A DNA stretch of 64,000 nucleotides from Acetonema longum DSM 6540 (GTDB lineage: Bacteria; Bacillota; Negativicutes; Sporomusales; Acetonemataceae). The notes beneath the pieces are model-generated. The model was not told the DNA's origin. It did not search any database and saw only the letters and a list, made by a program, of their open reading frames with translations. Shown one piece after another: positions 1-9,967 of the stretch. Position numbers and translations under genes: made by a program. Numbering within the stretch: position 1 is the first letter of the stretch; every line of letters starts with the position of its first letter. Where the stretch lies: positions 62,001 through 126,000 of the forward strand of contig NZ_AFGF01000126.1 of NCBI RefSeq assembly GCF_000219125.1. The letters run 5' to 3'.

Positions 1-663
1 ATGCAGATGGTAAACGGGGTTTGCGGCGCCAATAAGCCGGATCAGCATTATATTCAGGTAAACCCGGACCGGGATTTTCAACCGGATATCATCGCCGATA
101 TTCGTTTAATCCAGGAAGGAGATCCTTGCCCCCACTGCGGCGCCGCTGTGAAAACCGCCAGAGGCATCGAAGCGGGACAGGTATTTAAACTGTTTACGAA
201 GTATAGCAAGTCCCTGGAGGCTACCTTTTTGGATGAGAATGGCAAGGAACAGCTGATGCTTATGGGCTGCTACGGCATTGGCGTCAGCCGGACTATGGCT
301 GCAGCCATTGAACAAAACCATGACGATGACGGCATTATCTGGCCGGCTGCCATTGCCCCTTTCCACGCCGTGATTGTGCCCATTAGCGGCAAGGACTCAG
401 AACAGATGGATCTGGCGGAAAGACTATATGGCGAGTTGAATCAGGCTGGCATTGAAACCGTCATTGATGATCGCAGCGAACGTCCCGGCGTGAAATTTAA
501 GGATGCTGACTTAATCGGCTATCCTCTGAAAATTACCGTTAGTCCCAAGACTGTCAGCGAAGGGTTGCTGGAGGTTAAAATCCGCCGTTCCGGCGAGACG
601 GTATTCCTCCAGTTAAACGCCGGCGTTATTGCCAAAGTAAAAGAATTGCTCGTCTCCCTATAA
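1..663 (+). CDS. proS: Prolyl-tRNA synthetase, C-terminal part (5' end outside window)
   Basis: Charges tRNA-Pro with proline in the cytoplasm. Only the last 220 residues are present; the frame is open from base 1, so the ATG at base 1 is internal. The class II motif 3 region is visible ([17 protein letters not shown], about residues 89-105), followed by the anticodon-binding domain ([12 protein letters not shown] onward, with [18 protein letters not shown]). Bacterial-type ProRS is usually about 570 residues, so roughly 60 percent lies upstream. It sits just before polC, as in Bacillus, and is closed by a hairpin terminator at 682-711. Confidence 0.95.
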   Translation: MQMVNGVCGANKPDQHYIQVNPDRDFQPDIIADIRLIQEGDPCPHCGAAVKTARGIEAGQVFKLFTKYSKSLEATFLDENGKEQLMLMGCYGIGVSRTMAAAIEQNHDDDGIIWPAAIAPFHAVIVPISGKDSEQMDLAERLYGELNQAGIETVIDDRSERPGVKFKDADLIGYPLKITVSPKTVSEGLLEVKIRRSGETVFLQLNAGVIAKVKELLVSL

Positions 664-681
664 ATTTTTATCATGCTGCGC

Positions 682-711
682 GGCCTCAAGACAACTTGGG
701 GCCTTTGTTTT
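682..711 (+). terminator. Intrinsic terminator after proS
   Basis: A 9-bp stem (682-690 with 695-703, one G-T pair, ACAA loop) is followed by TTTGTTTT. It separates proS from polC. Confidence 0.8.
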
Positions 712-803
712 GCTGCTGTCAATCCCGATTCATTTTGATTTGAATCTATATGGTTGAATATGGTAAACTGTAAGTGTCTTTTGGCTAGAAAAAGAGGTGC
801 CAT

Positions 804-3800
804 ATGAGTAAATATTGCATTGCCCCAGGGAACTGCCAGAACTTTTTGCGCCTGATTCAGAAACAGCATTGGCCGGATCAGCATAAACGCATCTTACAGC
901 AGTGCCGGATTTCCCTGATTGACGTTTACCCGGAAGAAAAAAAGTGGCAGCTGCATCTGAAAGCGCCTCAGGCTTTATCGCCGGAGTTGCTGAGAGAGTT
1001 AAGCGGGAAATTATGTGTTGACTGCGGTTTAGCCAATGTAGAGATTTCTGTCCAAGTTAACAATCTGGAGCCATTTTTAACCCAGCATTGGGCTGAATTT
1101 GTGACCCAGGTCACCGAGCAGCATCCCGGCAGCAGGCACTTTTTACTGGCGGCCAGTTGGACGCTGGAAAATGAATGCCTGACGATTGACACTATTAATC
1201 CCATTACGGCTGAGATGCTGCTGGATAAGGGACTGGAAAGCGGTATCGAACAATATATCGCCCGGGAATTCTCCCGTCACTGCAAGGTCCGGATTGCTTC
1301 CCAGCGCCCAGAGTGCGGGGGAGAGCCGGAACCCGACGAAATGATAACCGACGAATATTGGCAGGCACTGACCGAGGCCGCCAACGCCGGTGATACCAAA
1401 CCCGGACGTTCCCGGTCCAAGTCTGGAAAGGAAACAGACGGCAGCATTCTTCTGGGCAGAAACATCCGGGATGAAGCCCAGGCCATTGTGACGATACAGG
1501 AAGAAGCCCGCAATGTGGTTGTAGCCGGGGAAGTTGTCACGGTTGATTTTCGACAGCTGCGGTCCGGACGTTATCTGGGGATCTTCGATATTGTGGACGC
1601 CAGCGACGGCATCAGCGCGAAAATATATTTTGATTCAGACGAACAATACGGCAAAGTCGCCGACAAACTTTCCCCCGGTATGCTGATCAAAGTAAAAGGG
1701 ACGGTTCAATTTGACAAGTATGCCAAAGAAAATGTGCTTTTTGCCGACAGTATCATTCAACTGAAAAAAACAGTACGCAATGATAACAGCGAAATTAAAC
1801 GGATTGAGCTTCACGCTCATACCCGGATGAGTCCGTTGGATTCGGTAATGGCGGTAAAGGATTATATCAAAACAGCGGCCAGATGGAAGCACCCGGCGGT
1901 TGCCATTACCGACCATGGTGTGGTTCAAGCCTTTCCCGAAGCCTATGATGAGGCGGCCAAACACGGCGTAAAAATCATTTATGGCATGGAAGGATATTTG
2001 TTTGACCAAGACATCGCTCAGTCCAATCATATTGTCCTGCTGGCGAAAAATCGCCAGGGACTGATGAATTTATATAAACTGGTTTCGATCTCCCATCTGA
2101 AATACTTGCACCGTACGCCACGGATTCCCCGCTCTGTATTAAGCGAACACCGGGAAGGCTTGATCCTGGGATCGGCCTGTGAAGCCGGGGAATTGATCCA
2201 GGCGATGCTGGCCGGGGCTGATGACGAAGTGATCCGTCAAATCGCTGTATTTTATGATTATCTGGAAATTCAGCCGGAGGGAAACAACGCATTTTTGCTG
2301 CGGACGGGTAAAGTCGAAAATGAGGCGGCATTAAGAGATATCAATCAAAAAATCTGCGATTTGGGCGAGCAACTCAACCTGCCGGTGGTGGCCACCTGTG
2401 ACGTACATTTTTTGAATCCGGAGGATGAGTGTTACCGCCGTATCCTTATGTCCGGACAGGGGTATACTGACGCTGAACTGCAGCCGCCATTATACTTCCG
2501 TACTACCGAGGAAATGCTGGCTGAGTTTCAGTATTTGGGCGAGAAAAAGGCTTATGAGGTGGTGGTCACCAATACCCGCCGCATCAGCGACTTAGTGGAA
2601 AACTTCAAACCCATACCGGATGAACTGTATTCACCTCAGATCCCAGGGGCGGAGGACGCGATACGCACGATGTCCTATGCCAGAGCCAAGGAGCTTTATG
2701 GCGATCCGCTGCCCGAGCTGATTGCCTCCCGCCTGAAAAATGAACTGGATTCTATTATTAATAACGGGTTTGCCGTATTATATTTCATAGCGCACAAACT
2801 AGTGAAAAAATCTATGGACGACGGTTACCTGGTTGGTTCGCGGGGATCAGTAGGTTCATCTTTTGTCGCCACCATGACCGGGATCACCGAGGTCAATCCG
2901 CTGCCGCCACATTGGCGTTGTCCGGCCTGCAAATACAGTGAGTTTATCACAGATGGAACTTACGGCGGCGGATTTGATCTGCCTGACAAAACATGTCCCC
3001 GCTGCGGCGCTTTGGCCGAAAAGAACGGGCACGATATCCCCTTTGCCGTATTTATGGGTTTCCACGGCGATAAAGTACCGGATATTGATTTGAATTTTTC
3101 CGGCGATTATCAGCCGACCGCCCATAAATATACTGAAGAGCTGTTCGGCAAAGACAATGTGTTCCGGGCCGGCACCATTGCCACTATTGCCGACAAAACC
3201 GCCTTTGGCTTTGTAAAAAACTATTACAATGATAAAGGCATCGTCGTCCGCAATGCCTTGGTGAATAAACTGGTATCCGGCTGCACTGGAGTAAAACGGA
3301 CGACCGGTCAGCACCCTGGCGGCATCATGGTTGTTCCGCGGGATATGGATGTCCATCATTTTACGCCAATCCAGTATCCGGCGGACGATAAAAACTCCAA
3401 GACCATAACCACCCACTTTGACTATCATTCCATCAGCAGCAGGCTGGTCAAACTGGATATTCTGGGGCACGATGATCCCACGGTGATCAAAATGCTGGAA
3501 GACTTGACCGGCGTGGATGCCAAACGGATTCCTTTTGATGACAGTAAAACCATGGCTTTGTTTTCATCTACTACCACTTTAGATCTGACTCCCGAACAAT
3601 TAGGGTCTACAGTGGGTACCTTCGGCATTCCTGAGTTTGGTACGAAGTTTGTCAGACAAATGCTGGAGACCACCAGCCCTAAGACCTTTAGCGAACTGGT
3701 GCGGATTAGCGGTTTTTCCCACGGAACGGATGTATGGCTCAATAATGCCCAGGATTTGATTAAAAACGGGACGGCCAAACTTTCCGAGGCTATTTCCGCC

Positions 3801-4502
3801 CGGGATGACATCATGGTGTATTTGATTCAAAGGGGAGTAGAGCCGCAAATCGCCTTTAAAGTCATGGAAAGCGTGCGTAAAGGCAAGGGCGTGAAAGCCG
3901 AAGACTGTGAGAAACTGCGGCAAAAAAATGTGCCGGAATGGTATATAGAGTCCTGCCAGAAGATCAAATATATGTTTCCCAAAGCCCATGCAGTAGCTTA
4001 TGTGATGATGGCCTTCCGCATCGCATATTTCAAAGTGTATTATCCCCAAGCCTTTTATGCTTCCTATTTTTCGGTCCGGGCGGATGATTTTGATGCGAAT
4101 TTAATTTTGCAGGGAGCCCAGTCGCTGCGAAACAAACTGGCGGAATTTGAGCAAAAAGGCAATACATTGACTGCGAAAGAAAAGAGTCTGCAGACGATTA
4201 TCGAAATGGCGCTGGAAATGTATTTGCGGGGATTTAATTTTCAGCGTGTGGATCTCTATCGTTCCGATGCCACTAAATTTTTAATCGCGGGTAGCGACCT
4301 GCTGCCTCCGATTGCCTCTCTGCAGGGAGTAGGCGCCTCCGCCGCCTGGAATATTACCCAGGTACGCCAGGGCAGGCCCTTTTCCTCAATGGAAGATCTC
4401 AGGAACCGGGCGCGGGTGTCCAAAACGGTGATCGATATTTTGCAGGAACACGGCTGTCTGCAAGGATTGCCTCCTACCGATCAAATGCTGCTGTTTGCTT
4501 AA
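804..4502 (+). CDS. polC: DNA polymerase III PolC-type alpha subunit lacking the proofreading exonuclease insert
   Basis: Replicative polymerase of low-GC Gram-positives. The ATG follows AGAGGTG at a 4-base gap. Visible in order: PolC N-terminal domain (about 1-190), OB fold (about 235-320), PHP domain starting with the HAH pair at residues 337 and 339, Zn cysteines 706, 709, 731 and 734, palm carboxylates in PDIDLNFS (D760, D762), and fingers/helix-hairpin region to the end. In B. subtilis PolC the DnaQ-type exonuclease, with its DVETTG motif, is inserted inside the PHP domain. Here GMEGYLFDQ (to residue 402) runs directly into HIVLLAKN, so the insert is missing without any frame break. The length of 1232 rather than about 1430 residues fits this loss. 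The rest is highly conserved, so the gene looks functional as a polymerase. Confidence 0.97.
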   Translation: MSKYCIAPGNCQNFLRLIQKQHWPDQHKRILQQCRISLIDVYPEEKKWQLHLKAPQALSPELLRELSGKLCVDCGLANVEISVQVNNLEPFLTQHWAEFVTQVTEQHPGSRHFLLAASWTLENECLTIDTINPITAEMLLDKGLESGIEQYIAREFSRHCKVRIASQRPECGGEPEPDEMITDEYWQALTEAANAGDTKPGRSRSKSGKETDGSILLGRNIRDEAQAIVTIQEEARNVVVAGEVVTVDFRQLRSGRYLGIFDIVDASDGISAKIYFDSDEQYGKVADKLSPGMLIKVKGTVQFDKYAKENVLFADSIIQLKKTVRNDNSEIKRIELHAHTRMSPLDSVMAVKDYIKTAARWKHPAVAITDHGVVQAFPEAYDEAAKHGVKIIYGMEGYLFDQDIAQSNHIVLLAKNRQGLMNLYKLVSISHLKYLHRTPRIPRSVLSEHREGLILGSACEAGELIQAMLAGADDEVIRQIAVFYDYLEIQPEGNNAFLLRTGKVENEAALRDINQKICDLGEQLNLPVVATCDVHFLNPEDECYRRILMSGQGYTDAELQPPLYFRTTEEMLAEFQYLGEKKAYEVVVTNTRRISDLVENFKPIPDELYSPQIPGAEDAIRTMSYARAKELYGDPLPELIASRLKNELDSIINNGFAVLYFIAHKLVKKSMDDGYLVGSRGSVGSSFVATMTGITEVNPLPPHWRCPACKYSEFITDGTYGGGFDLPDKTCPRCGALAEKNGHDIPFAVFMGFHGDKVPDIDLNFSGDYQPTAHKYTEELFGKDNVFRAGTIATIADKTAFGFVKNYYNDKGIVVRNALVNKLVSGCTGVKRTTGQHPGGIMVVPRDMDVHHFTPIQYPADDKNSKTITTHFDYHSISSRLVKLDILGHDDPTVIKMLEDLTGVDAKRIPFDDSKTMALFSSTTTLDLTPEQLGSTVGTFGIPEFGTKFVRQMLETTSPKTFSELVRISGFSHGTDVWLNNAQDLIKNGTAKLSEAISARDDIMVYLIQRGVEPQIAFKVMESVRKGKGVKAEDCEKLRQKNVPEWYIESCQKIKYMFPKAHAVAYVMMAFRIAYFKVYYPQAFYASYFSVRADDFDANLILQGAQSLRNKLAEFEQKGNTLTAKEKSLQTIIEMALEMYLRGFNFQRVDLYRSDATKFLIAGSDLLPPIASLQGVGASAAWNITQVRQGRPFSSMEDLRNRARVSKTVIDILQEHGCLQGLPPTDQMLLFA

Positions 4503-4537
4503 TTTTTCCTCGGGCATATAATTCACTCCCGCAAACA

Positions 4538-4566
4538 TTGTAAAATGCATCCTTTAGTGGTATACT
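4538..4566 (+). promoter_or_regulatory. Sigma-A promoter of the rimP-nusA-infB operon
   Basis: TTGTAA (4538-4543), a 17-base spacer, and TATACT (4561-4566). It lies in the only gap between polC and the long run of closely spaced genes from rimP to ribF. Confidence 0.75.
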
Positions 4567-4590
4567 AAGATTAGTAAAGATTGGAGTCGG

Positions 4591-4621
4591 TGAAAGAGTG
4601 GGTTTCAAACCCACTCTTTCA
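4591..4621 (+). promoter_or_regulatory. Perfect hairpin in the rimP leader
   Basis: Two 15-base arms (4591-4605 and 4607-4621, core AGAGTGGGTTT) are separated by a single C. It starts about 17 bases after the likely transcription start and lies 100 bases before rimP. No T-run follows directly, so it is not a plain terminator. An attenuator or protein-binding leader of the rimP-nusA operon is my inference. Confidence 0.6.
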
Positions 4622-4721
4622 TCTTACTGCTATGACTGCCATGTTGAAAATTGCGAACAGTATATGTACTGCTGCTATCTGGTAAAACTAGATGGTAGTA
4701 TAGTTAAGGGGAAGTGGCGCT

Positions 4722-5174
4722 ATGAAACCAATTGAACAAACCGCGGAACGCCTTATCTTGGATATTATCAAAGATACCAAGCTGGAATTGGTGGATGTGG
4801 AATATGTAAAAGAAAGGGACTGGTATCTGCGGGTATACATAGATAAACCTGGCGGCATTGATATGGATGACTGTCAGTGGGTCAGTGAAAAATTGGAGAA
4901 TAAACTGGATGAATTAGATCCCATTAAAGAAAGTTACTATCTGGAAGTGTCTTCACCGGGCCTGGATAGAACTTTAAAAAAAGAAAGAGACTTTCAGCGT
5001 CATGCCGGAGATACAGTCGAAGTCCATACCTTTGCTCCGATTAACGGCAGCAAGAAAATTGTCGGCGAACTCGACGGTTTAAGGGACAATCACGTTGTCA
5101 TCAAAGTGGATGACAGCGTGATGAACATTCCGTGGGATAAAGTTTCACAAGTGCGTTTGCACATTGATTTTTAG
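4722..5174 (+). CDS. rimP: Ribosome maturation factor RimP
   Basis: Cytoplasmic 30S assembly factor of 150 residues, the normal family length. The N-terminal alpha/beta domain contains LELVDVEYVKERDWYLRVYID and the family hallmark YYLEVSSPGLDR at about residues 69-80; the C-terminal Sm-like beta domain ends with IPWDKVSQVRL. The start is ATG after AGGGGAAG. It is the first gene after the promoter at 4538 and precedes nusA, as in most bacteria. Confidence 0.97.
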   Translation: MKPIEQTAERLILDIIKDTKLELVDVEYVKERDWYLRVYIDKPGGIDMDDCQWVSEKLENKLDELDPIKESYYLEVSSPGLDRTLKKERDFQRHAGDTVEVHTFAPINGSKKIVGELDGLRDNHVVIKVDDSVMNIPWDKVSQVRLHIDF

Positions 5175-5213
5175 ATTGTCAGCACAGTAAAATTGAATAG
5201 GGGGAATATATTT

Positions 5214-6257
5214 GTGAACGCAGAATTTATGCAGGCTTTTGAGCAGTTGGGCAAGGAAAAAGGGATATCTACAGAAGTTTTATTTGACGCCATCGAAGCG
5301 GCTCTGATATCAGCCTATAAGCGTAATTTTGCATCGGCTCAAAATGTAAGGGTTTCACTGGACCGGAGTACAGGGGACATACACGTTTTTGCCCGTAAGA
5401 CCGTTGTCGAGGTGGTAAAGGACCCCAGAATGGAAATATCTTTAGAAGAGGCAAAAAGAACCGATGTTCGATATGAGCTGGACGATGTGGTTGAATTGGA
5501 GGTCACGCCCAAAAACTTCGGACGTATTGCCGCCCAAACTGCCAAGCAGGTCGTGGTGCAACGCATTCGTGAGGCTGAGCGTGGGATTATTTTTGAGGAA
5601 TTTTCCAATCGGGAAAGTGACATTGTCACAGGAATTGTACAGCGGATCGAGCAGAAAAACGTATTGATCGACCTGGGGAAAGCGGAAGCCATCCTGGCTC
5701 CTTCCGAGCAAATGACCGGTGAACTGTATAAACCCGGTGACCGTATCAAAACGTATATTACTGAAGTGAGAAAAACCACTAAAGGCCCTCAGATTCTCGT
5801 TTCCCGCACTCACCCAGGACTCTTAAAACGGCTGTTTGAGTTGGAAGTGCCGGAAATACACGATGGGGTTGTGGAAATCAAATCGGTTGCCCGCGAACCA
5901 GGCCTGAGGTCAAAGATAGCCGTTTATTCCCGGGATGAAAACGTGGATCCGGTTGGCGCCTGTGTCGGACACAAAGGAATGCGTGTGCAGACTATTGTAA
6001 ACGAATTACGGGGCGAGAAAATTGATATTGTGAAATGGAATTCGGATCCGGCTAAGTATATCGCTAGTGCTCTCAGTCCGGCGAAAGTGGTCTTGGTGGA
6101 TGTCAATGAGACCGAGAAAATATCTAAGGTTGTGGTCCCTGATTACCAGCTCTCCCTGGCCATCGGCAAAGAGGGGCAAAACGCCCGGCTGGCGGCTAAA
6201 TTAACCGGATGGAAAATTGATATTAAAAGTGAATCCCAGGCCGGATCGCTGGTTTAG
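5214..6257 (+). CDS. nusA: Transcription termination/antitermination factor NusA
   Basis: RNA polymerase-binding factor acting in pausing, termination and antitermination. The N-terminal domain begins [18 protein letters not shown], then S1 (about 130-200, [22 protein letters not shown]), KH1 ([19 protein letters not shown]) and KH2 ([25 protein letters not shown]). The 347-residue length matches Firmicute NusA, which lacks the C-terminal acidic repeats of E. coli. The GTG start is chosen because AGGGGG sits 9 bases upstream; a TTG at 5193 in the same frame lacks a ribosome site. Confidence 0.97.
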   Translation: MNAEFMQAFEQLGKEKGISTEVLFDAIEAALISAYKRNFASAQNVRVSLDRSTGDIHVFARKTVVEVVKDPRMEISLEEAKRTDVRYELDDVVELEVTPKNFGRIAAQTAKQVVVQRIREAERGIIFEEFSNRESDIVTGIVQRIEQKNVLIDLGKAEAILAPSEQMTGELYKPGDRIKTYITEVRKTTKGPQILVSRTHPGLLKRLFELEVPEIHDGVVEIKSVAREPGLRSKIAVYSRDENVDPVGACVGHKGMRVQTIVNELRGEKIDIVKWNSDPAKYIASALSPAKVVLVDVNETEKISKVVVPDYQLSLAIGKEGQNARLAAKLTGWKIDIKSESQAGSLV

Positions 6258-6268
6258 GGGGAGTTGAC

Positions 6269-6547
6269 TTGAAAACAAAAAAAAATCCCCAGCGCATGTG
6301 CGTGGGCTGCCAGGAAATGAAGAGTAAAAAGGAACTGCTTCGAGTCCTGCGTACCCCGGAAGGACAAATCGTCCTGGATTTGACAGGAAAAAAAGCCGGG
6401 CGTGGCGCCTATATCTGCAATAACGAAACCTGTTTTACCAAAGCGTATAAGGAAAAGAGGCTGGAACGGGCGTTGAAGCAGGCGCTGCAACCTGAAACTT
6501 ATGAGGAAATAAAGGCATGCATACTAGCGGTACCCAATGCAAATTAA
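6269..6547 (+). CDS. ylxR: YlxR family RNA-binding protein (RnpM)
   Basis: Small basic protein of 92 residues starting at TTG, 11 bases after the nusA stop, with AGGGGG in front. The family signature RMCVGCQEMKSKKELLRVLR is at residues 9-28, followed by GRGAYICNNETCF and ALK near the end. B. subtilis YlxR (RnpM) has been reported to bind RNase P RNA and modulate RNase P. Its place between nusA and ylxQ/infB is the classic one. Confidence 0.93.
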   Translation: MKTKKNPQRMCVGCQEMKSKKELLRVLRTPEGQIVLDLTGKKAGRGAYICNNETCFTKAYKEKRLERALKQALQPETYEEIKACILAVPNAN

Positions 6548-6840
6548 TCGCCATGCTGGGACTGGCCCAAAAAGCCGGCAAAGTGATTTCCGGCGACGAC
6601 GCCATCACTAAGGCAGCTCGCAACGGCAGCGTTCACATCGTATTGATCGCTGCGGATGCTTCCGATAATACCCGAAAAGGTTACCAGGACATGGCTAATT
6701 ACTATAAAGTTGTTTGTGTGGAAGTGTTATCGAAAGAACAGTTGGGCGCAAGTATCGGCAAGGCCCAGCGGGCCGCTTTGGCAATCACGGATGCCGGATT
6801 TGGCCTGGCGGTCAAGAAATTGTGCCTGGAGCACACATAG
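6517..6840 (+). CDS. ylxQ: L7Ae/L30e-family ribosomal-like protein YlxQ
   Basis: Probable RNA-binding protein of the L7Ae fold, 107 residues. Visible features are [17 protein letters not shown] (residues 14-30) and the [13 protein letters not shown] strand-turn typical of the family. The ATG overlaps the end of ylxR by 31 bases and has GAGGAAA upstream, indicating translational coupling. Precise function is unknown; association with the ribosome or K-turn RNA is inferred from the family. Confidence 0.9.
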   Translation: MHTSGTQCKLIAMLGLAQKAGKVISGDDAITKAARNGSVHIVLIAADASDNTRKGYQDMANYYKVVCVEVLSKEQLGASIGKAQRAALAITDAGFGLAVKKLCLEHT

Positions 6841-6865
6841 CCGAGAAGAAAATGGGGGTGGATCA

Positions 6866-9577
6866 ATGTCGAAATATAGAGTATATGAACTGGCAAAAGA
6901 CTATAATACAACCAGCAAGGTCATCATCGATATATTAGCGCGTAATAACATTGTTGCCAAAAATCATATGAGCAGCGTCGAAGATAATGCCAAAGCCGTT
7001 ATTGAACGGACTTTCGCCCGTAAGACAGGTCCGGAAATGCCGGAACCGCAGGGTCAGCCTAAACCGCCGAAAGAGGACAGAAATGCTAATCTGAGACCGG
7101 CGCAATCGCCGGCATCTATGCCGGCGGTTGCGCCCAAACCCGCTGCCGATGACCGGCGCGGCATTCAGCCACAAAGACCTCAGCCGACGGCGCCGGTTCA
7201 GAACCGTCAGCCTTATCCAGCCGGACAGAGGCCTGCCGGTCAGGCGGGTCAGGCAAGACCGAACCCCGGTAACTCTGGGAGATACGGGGCCAATGCTCAA
7301 ACGGGTCAAAGGCCTGCACCCCAGTCTCATAATACTGCCCAGGCCGGCCAGCGGCCGCCCCAGCAGGGATATCATCAGCAAGGGGGACAGCGTCCTCCCT
7401 ATTCATCAGCGCCGGGCCAACAACGTCCGCCCCAAAGGCCTAACAATATGCCCAATATGCCGGCCGGACAACGTCCGGCAGCGCCGGGCCAGGGGGGACA
7501 TCATACTGCAGGTGGGGCGCCGCAGGGCCAGCCGCACCAACAGCAGCGTTTTTCACAGACTGGTGGGACGGGCAGCCGTAATATCGGTGACAGGCAAGGG
7601 CCAAATGCCCCGCAGCAACAAAGACCGAATCAACCGGGCAGGAATGATCAATTCAGGTCTAAAAACCAGCATACGGGTCAAGGGCAACAACAGCCTTACT
7701 CTAAACAACAGCAGCAACAAGGGACTAACAGAAAAGGGCCTGCTAATACGAGGCAGCGTTCACCACAGCGAAATTCCAATCAACGCCCGCCAATGAACGC
7801 TCAGGCGCAAGTCAGGCAAGAACCGGCCAAACCGAAAGTGGTGAAACTGGACGGACCGGCTACGGTAAAAGAATTATCCAGTAAGTTTGGGCGGGAAGTA
7901 AGCGAAATCATCAAAAAACTCATGGTGCTTGGAGTCATGGCCGGGATTAATCAAGAGGTGGATATTGAAACCGCCTCGATCCTGGGCTCTGAATTTGGCA
8001 TCACTGTGGAGGAACTGCCGCCGGCGGAAGATCCTACGGAAATTCCGGAAATTGAAGACAGTCCGGAATCCCTTTTGCCCAGACCGCCGGTCGTTACCAT
8101 CATGGGCCACGTGGACCACGGCAAAACCTCGCTGCTGGATGCGATCCGCCAAACCAACGTGACTGCCCAGGAAGCCGGCGGGATTACGCAGCATATCGGG
8201 GCTTATCAAGTCAACTACCAGGGTAAGAAAGTGGTGTTTCTCGATACGCCGGGGCATGAAGCCTTCACGGCTATGCGAGCTCGCGGGGCGCAGGTTACTG
8301 ATGTTGCCATCCTGGTTGTGGCAGCAGATGACGGCGTGATGCCTCAAACTATCGAAGCGATTAACCATGCTAAAGCAGCTAAGGTGCCGATTATCGTCGC
8401 TGTGAACAAAATAGACCGGCCCGAAGCTAACCCGGACCGGGTTACCCAGCAGCTGACTGAGCACGGACTGGTGCCGGAGCAATGGGGCGGTGATACGATT
8501 GTTGTCCCGGTTTCGGCTCATACCAAGGCCGGTATTAGCGAATTGCTGGAAATGATTCTCCTGGTATCCGAAGTCCAAGACCTGAAAGCCAATCCCAATC
8601 GACTGGCTTACGGCACTATCATTGAAGCTCAGCTGGACAAGGGGAGAGGGCCGGTTGCCAGTGTGCTGGTACAAAAAGGAACTTTACATATCGGCGATAC
8701 CATTATTGCCGGCACTGCCTTTGGCAAGGTCAGAGCCATGGTGAATGAGCGGGGAGAAAAACTGAAAAAAGCGCCGCCCTCGACGCCGGTGGAAGTATTG
8801 GGCCTGTCAGATGTGCCCCAAGCCGGCGATATTTTGGTGGCGGTAGATGAATCAACGGCCCGGGCAGTGGCGGAAAAACGCTTTGCCAAAAAGCGCACGG
8901 ATGAAATGAATCAGGTGCAAAAAGTTTCACTTGATGATCTCTTTAGCCAGATTCAGGAAGGCAAGCTCAAGGACCTGAACATCGTGATCAAAGCTGACGT
9001 GCAGGGGTCCATTGAAGCCCTTCGCCAAGCTTTTGCCGGCTTACAGAACAAAGAAGTCCGGGTCAGTATTGTCCATGCCGGTGTGGGCGCTATCAACGAA
9101 TCGGACGTTATGCTGGCTTCAGCGGCCAATGCCTTAATCATCGGCTTTAACGTGCGCCCTGACGCCAATTCTCGCAAAGCGGCCGAGGCGGAAAAAATCG
9201 ATATCCGCACTTACCGCATCATTTACGATGTCATCAACGATGTAGAGGCCGCTATGACCGGCATGCTAGCGCCAGAGTACAAAGAAGCGGTTCAGGGCAG
9301 AATTGAAGTGAGAAAGGTGTTCTCCGTGCCCAAAGCTGTTGTTGCCGGCTCCTATGTGCTGGAAGGGAAAGTGACCAATCATTCCCAAATCCGTATCATC
9401 CGCAACGGCATTGTCATTCATGAGGGCAAAGTTGAATCGCTGCGGCGTTTCAAAGATGAAGTCAAAGAAGCTACCGCCGGATATGAATGCGGTATTTCCA
9501 TAGAAAAATTCCGGGACATAAAAGAAGGAGATATATTGGAAGCCTTCACTATGGAATTGGTGAAACCGGGCAGTTAG
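6866..9577 (+). CDS. infB: Translation initiation factor IF-2 with long Pro/Gln/Gly/Arg-rich linker
   Basis: GTPase that brings initiator tRNA to the 30S subunit and promotes subunit joining. At 903 residues it is longer than B. subtilis IF-2 (about 716). Order: N-terminal IF2N helix bundle (1-50), a low-complexity linker about residues 55-320 containing many GQRP units, a second IF2N module (about 325-380), and the G domain with P-loop GHVDHGKT at 414-421, DTPGHEAF and NKID, followed by domains II-IV. The ATG at 6866 follows GGGGGTGG. The open frame runs further upstream to 6656, but there it only overlaps ylxQ in another frame, so that extension is rejected. Confidence 0.97.
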   Translation: MSKYRVYELAKDYNTTSKVIIDILARNNIVAKNHMSSVEDNAKAVIERTFARKTGPEMPEPQGQPKPPKEDRNANLRPAQSPASMPAVAPKPAADDRRGIQPQRPQPTAPVQNRQPYPAGQRPAGQAGQARPNPGNSGRYGANAQTGQRPAPQSHNTAQAGQRPPQQGYHQQGGQRPPYSSAPGQQRPPQRPNNMPNMPAGQRPAAPGQGGHHTAGGAPQGQPHQQQRFSQTGGTGSRNIGDRQGPNAPQQQRPNQPGRNDQFRSKNQHTGQGQQQPYSKQQQQQGTNRKGPANTRQRSPQRNSNQRPPMNAQAQVRQEPAKPKVVKLDGPATVKELSSKFGREVSEIIKKLMVLGVMAGINQEVDIETASILGSEFGITVEELPPAEDPTEIPEIEDSPESLLPRPPVVTIMGHVDHGKTSLLDAIRQTNVTAQEAGGITQHIGAYQVNYQGKKVVFLDTPGHEAFTAMRARGAQVTDVAILVVAADDGVMPQTIEAINHAKAAKVPIIVAVNKIDRPEANPDRVTQQLTEHGLVPEQWGGDTIVVPVSAHTKAGISELLEMILLVSEVQDLKANPNRLAYGTIIEAQLDKGRGPVASVLVQKGTLHIGDTIIAGTAFGKVRAMVNERGEKLKKAPPSTPVEVLGLSDVPQAGDILVAVDESTARAVAEKRFAKKRTDEMNQVQKVSLDDLFSQIQEGKLKDLNIVIKADVQGSIEALRQAFAGLQNKEVRVSIVHAGVGAINESDVMLASAANALIIGFNVRPDANSRKAAEAEKIDIRTYRIIYDVINDVEAAMTGMLAPEYKEAVQGRIEVRKVFSVPKAVVAGSYVLEGKVTNHSQIRIIRNGIVIHEGKVESLRRFKDEVKEATAGYECGISIEKFRDIKEGDILEAFTMELVKPGS

Positions 9578-9598
9578 GTCTAAAACGGAGGTTGGATC

Positions 9599-9967
9599 AT
9601 GGGACAGCTGCGTATCGAAAAAGTCCAGGAGTTTATTAAACAAGAAATCAGTAATATGATATTAACTGAGTTGAAAGATCCCCGGATTGGATTTGTTACC
9701 GTTACCCGGGTAGAAGCCACCGGAGATCTGCATCAAGCCAAAGTTTTTGTCAGTGTGATGGGCAGCGATGAGAGTAAAGCCCAAAGTTTAAAAGGATTGC
9801 AAAGCGCTTTGGGTTATTTGAGGACTGAGATCGGCAAACGGATCCAGTTACGAATTACGCCGGAACTCTCGTTTCATCTGGATGAAACTTTGGATCACAG
9901 CGTCAAGATACAGAAACTGCTGGATCAGATAAAACAGAACGAAGCGGGAAATGCTGATGAAAGTTAG
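9599..9967 (+). CDS. rbfA: Ribosome-binding factor A
   Basis: KH-fold 30S maturation factor of 122 residues. The text IRIEKVQEFIKQEISNMILTELKDPRIGFVTVTRVEATGDLHQAKVFVSVMG is diagnostic in two blocks (about 4-30 and 31-55), as is RIQLRITPELSFHLDETLDHS near the end. The ATG follows ACGGAGG. It sits directly after infB; the ylxP gene found here in Bacillus is absent. Confidence 0.96.
   Translation: MGQLRIEKVQEFIKQEISNMILTELKDPRIGFVTVTRVEATGDLHQAKVFVSVMGSDESKAQSLKGLQSALGYLRTEIGKRIQLRITPELSFHLDETLDHSVKIQKLLDQIKQNEAGNADES

Noticed and set aside
2856-3470. Minus-strand open frame of 204 codons inside polC
   Set aside because: It lies fully opposite a highly conserved PolC region, has no ribosome site and no recognisable protein sequence.
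7128-7796. Plus-strand 222-codon frame inside infB
   Set aside because: It is an alternate frame of the low-complexity IF-2 linker; repetitive composition alone keeps it open.
7874-8674. Minus-strand 266-codon frame inside infB
   Set aside because: Shadow of the conserved IF-2 G domain.
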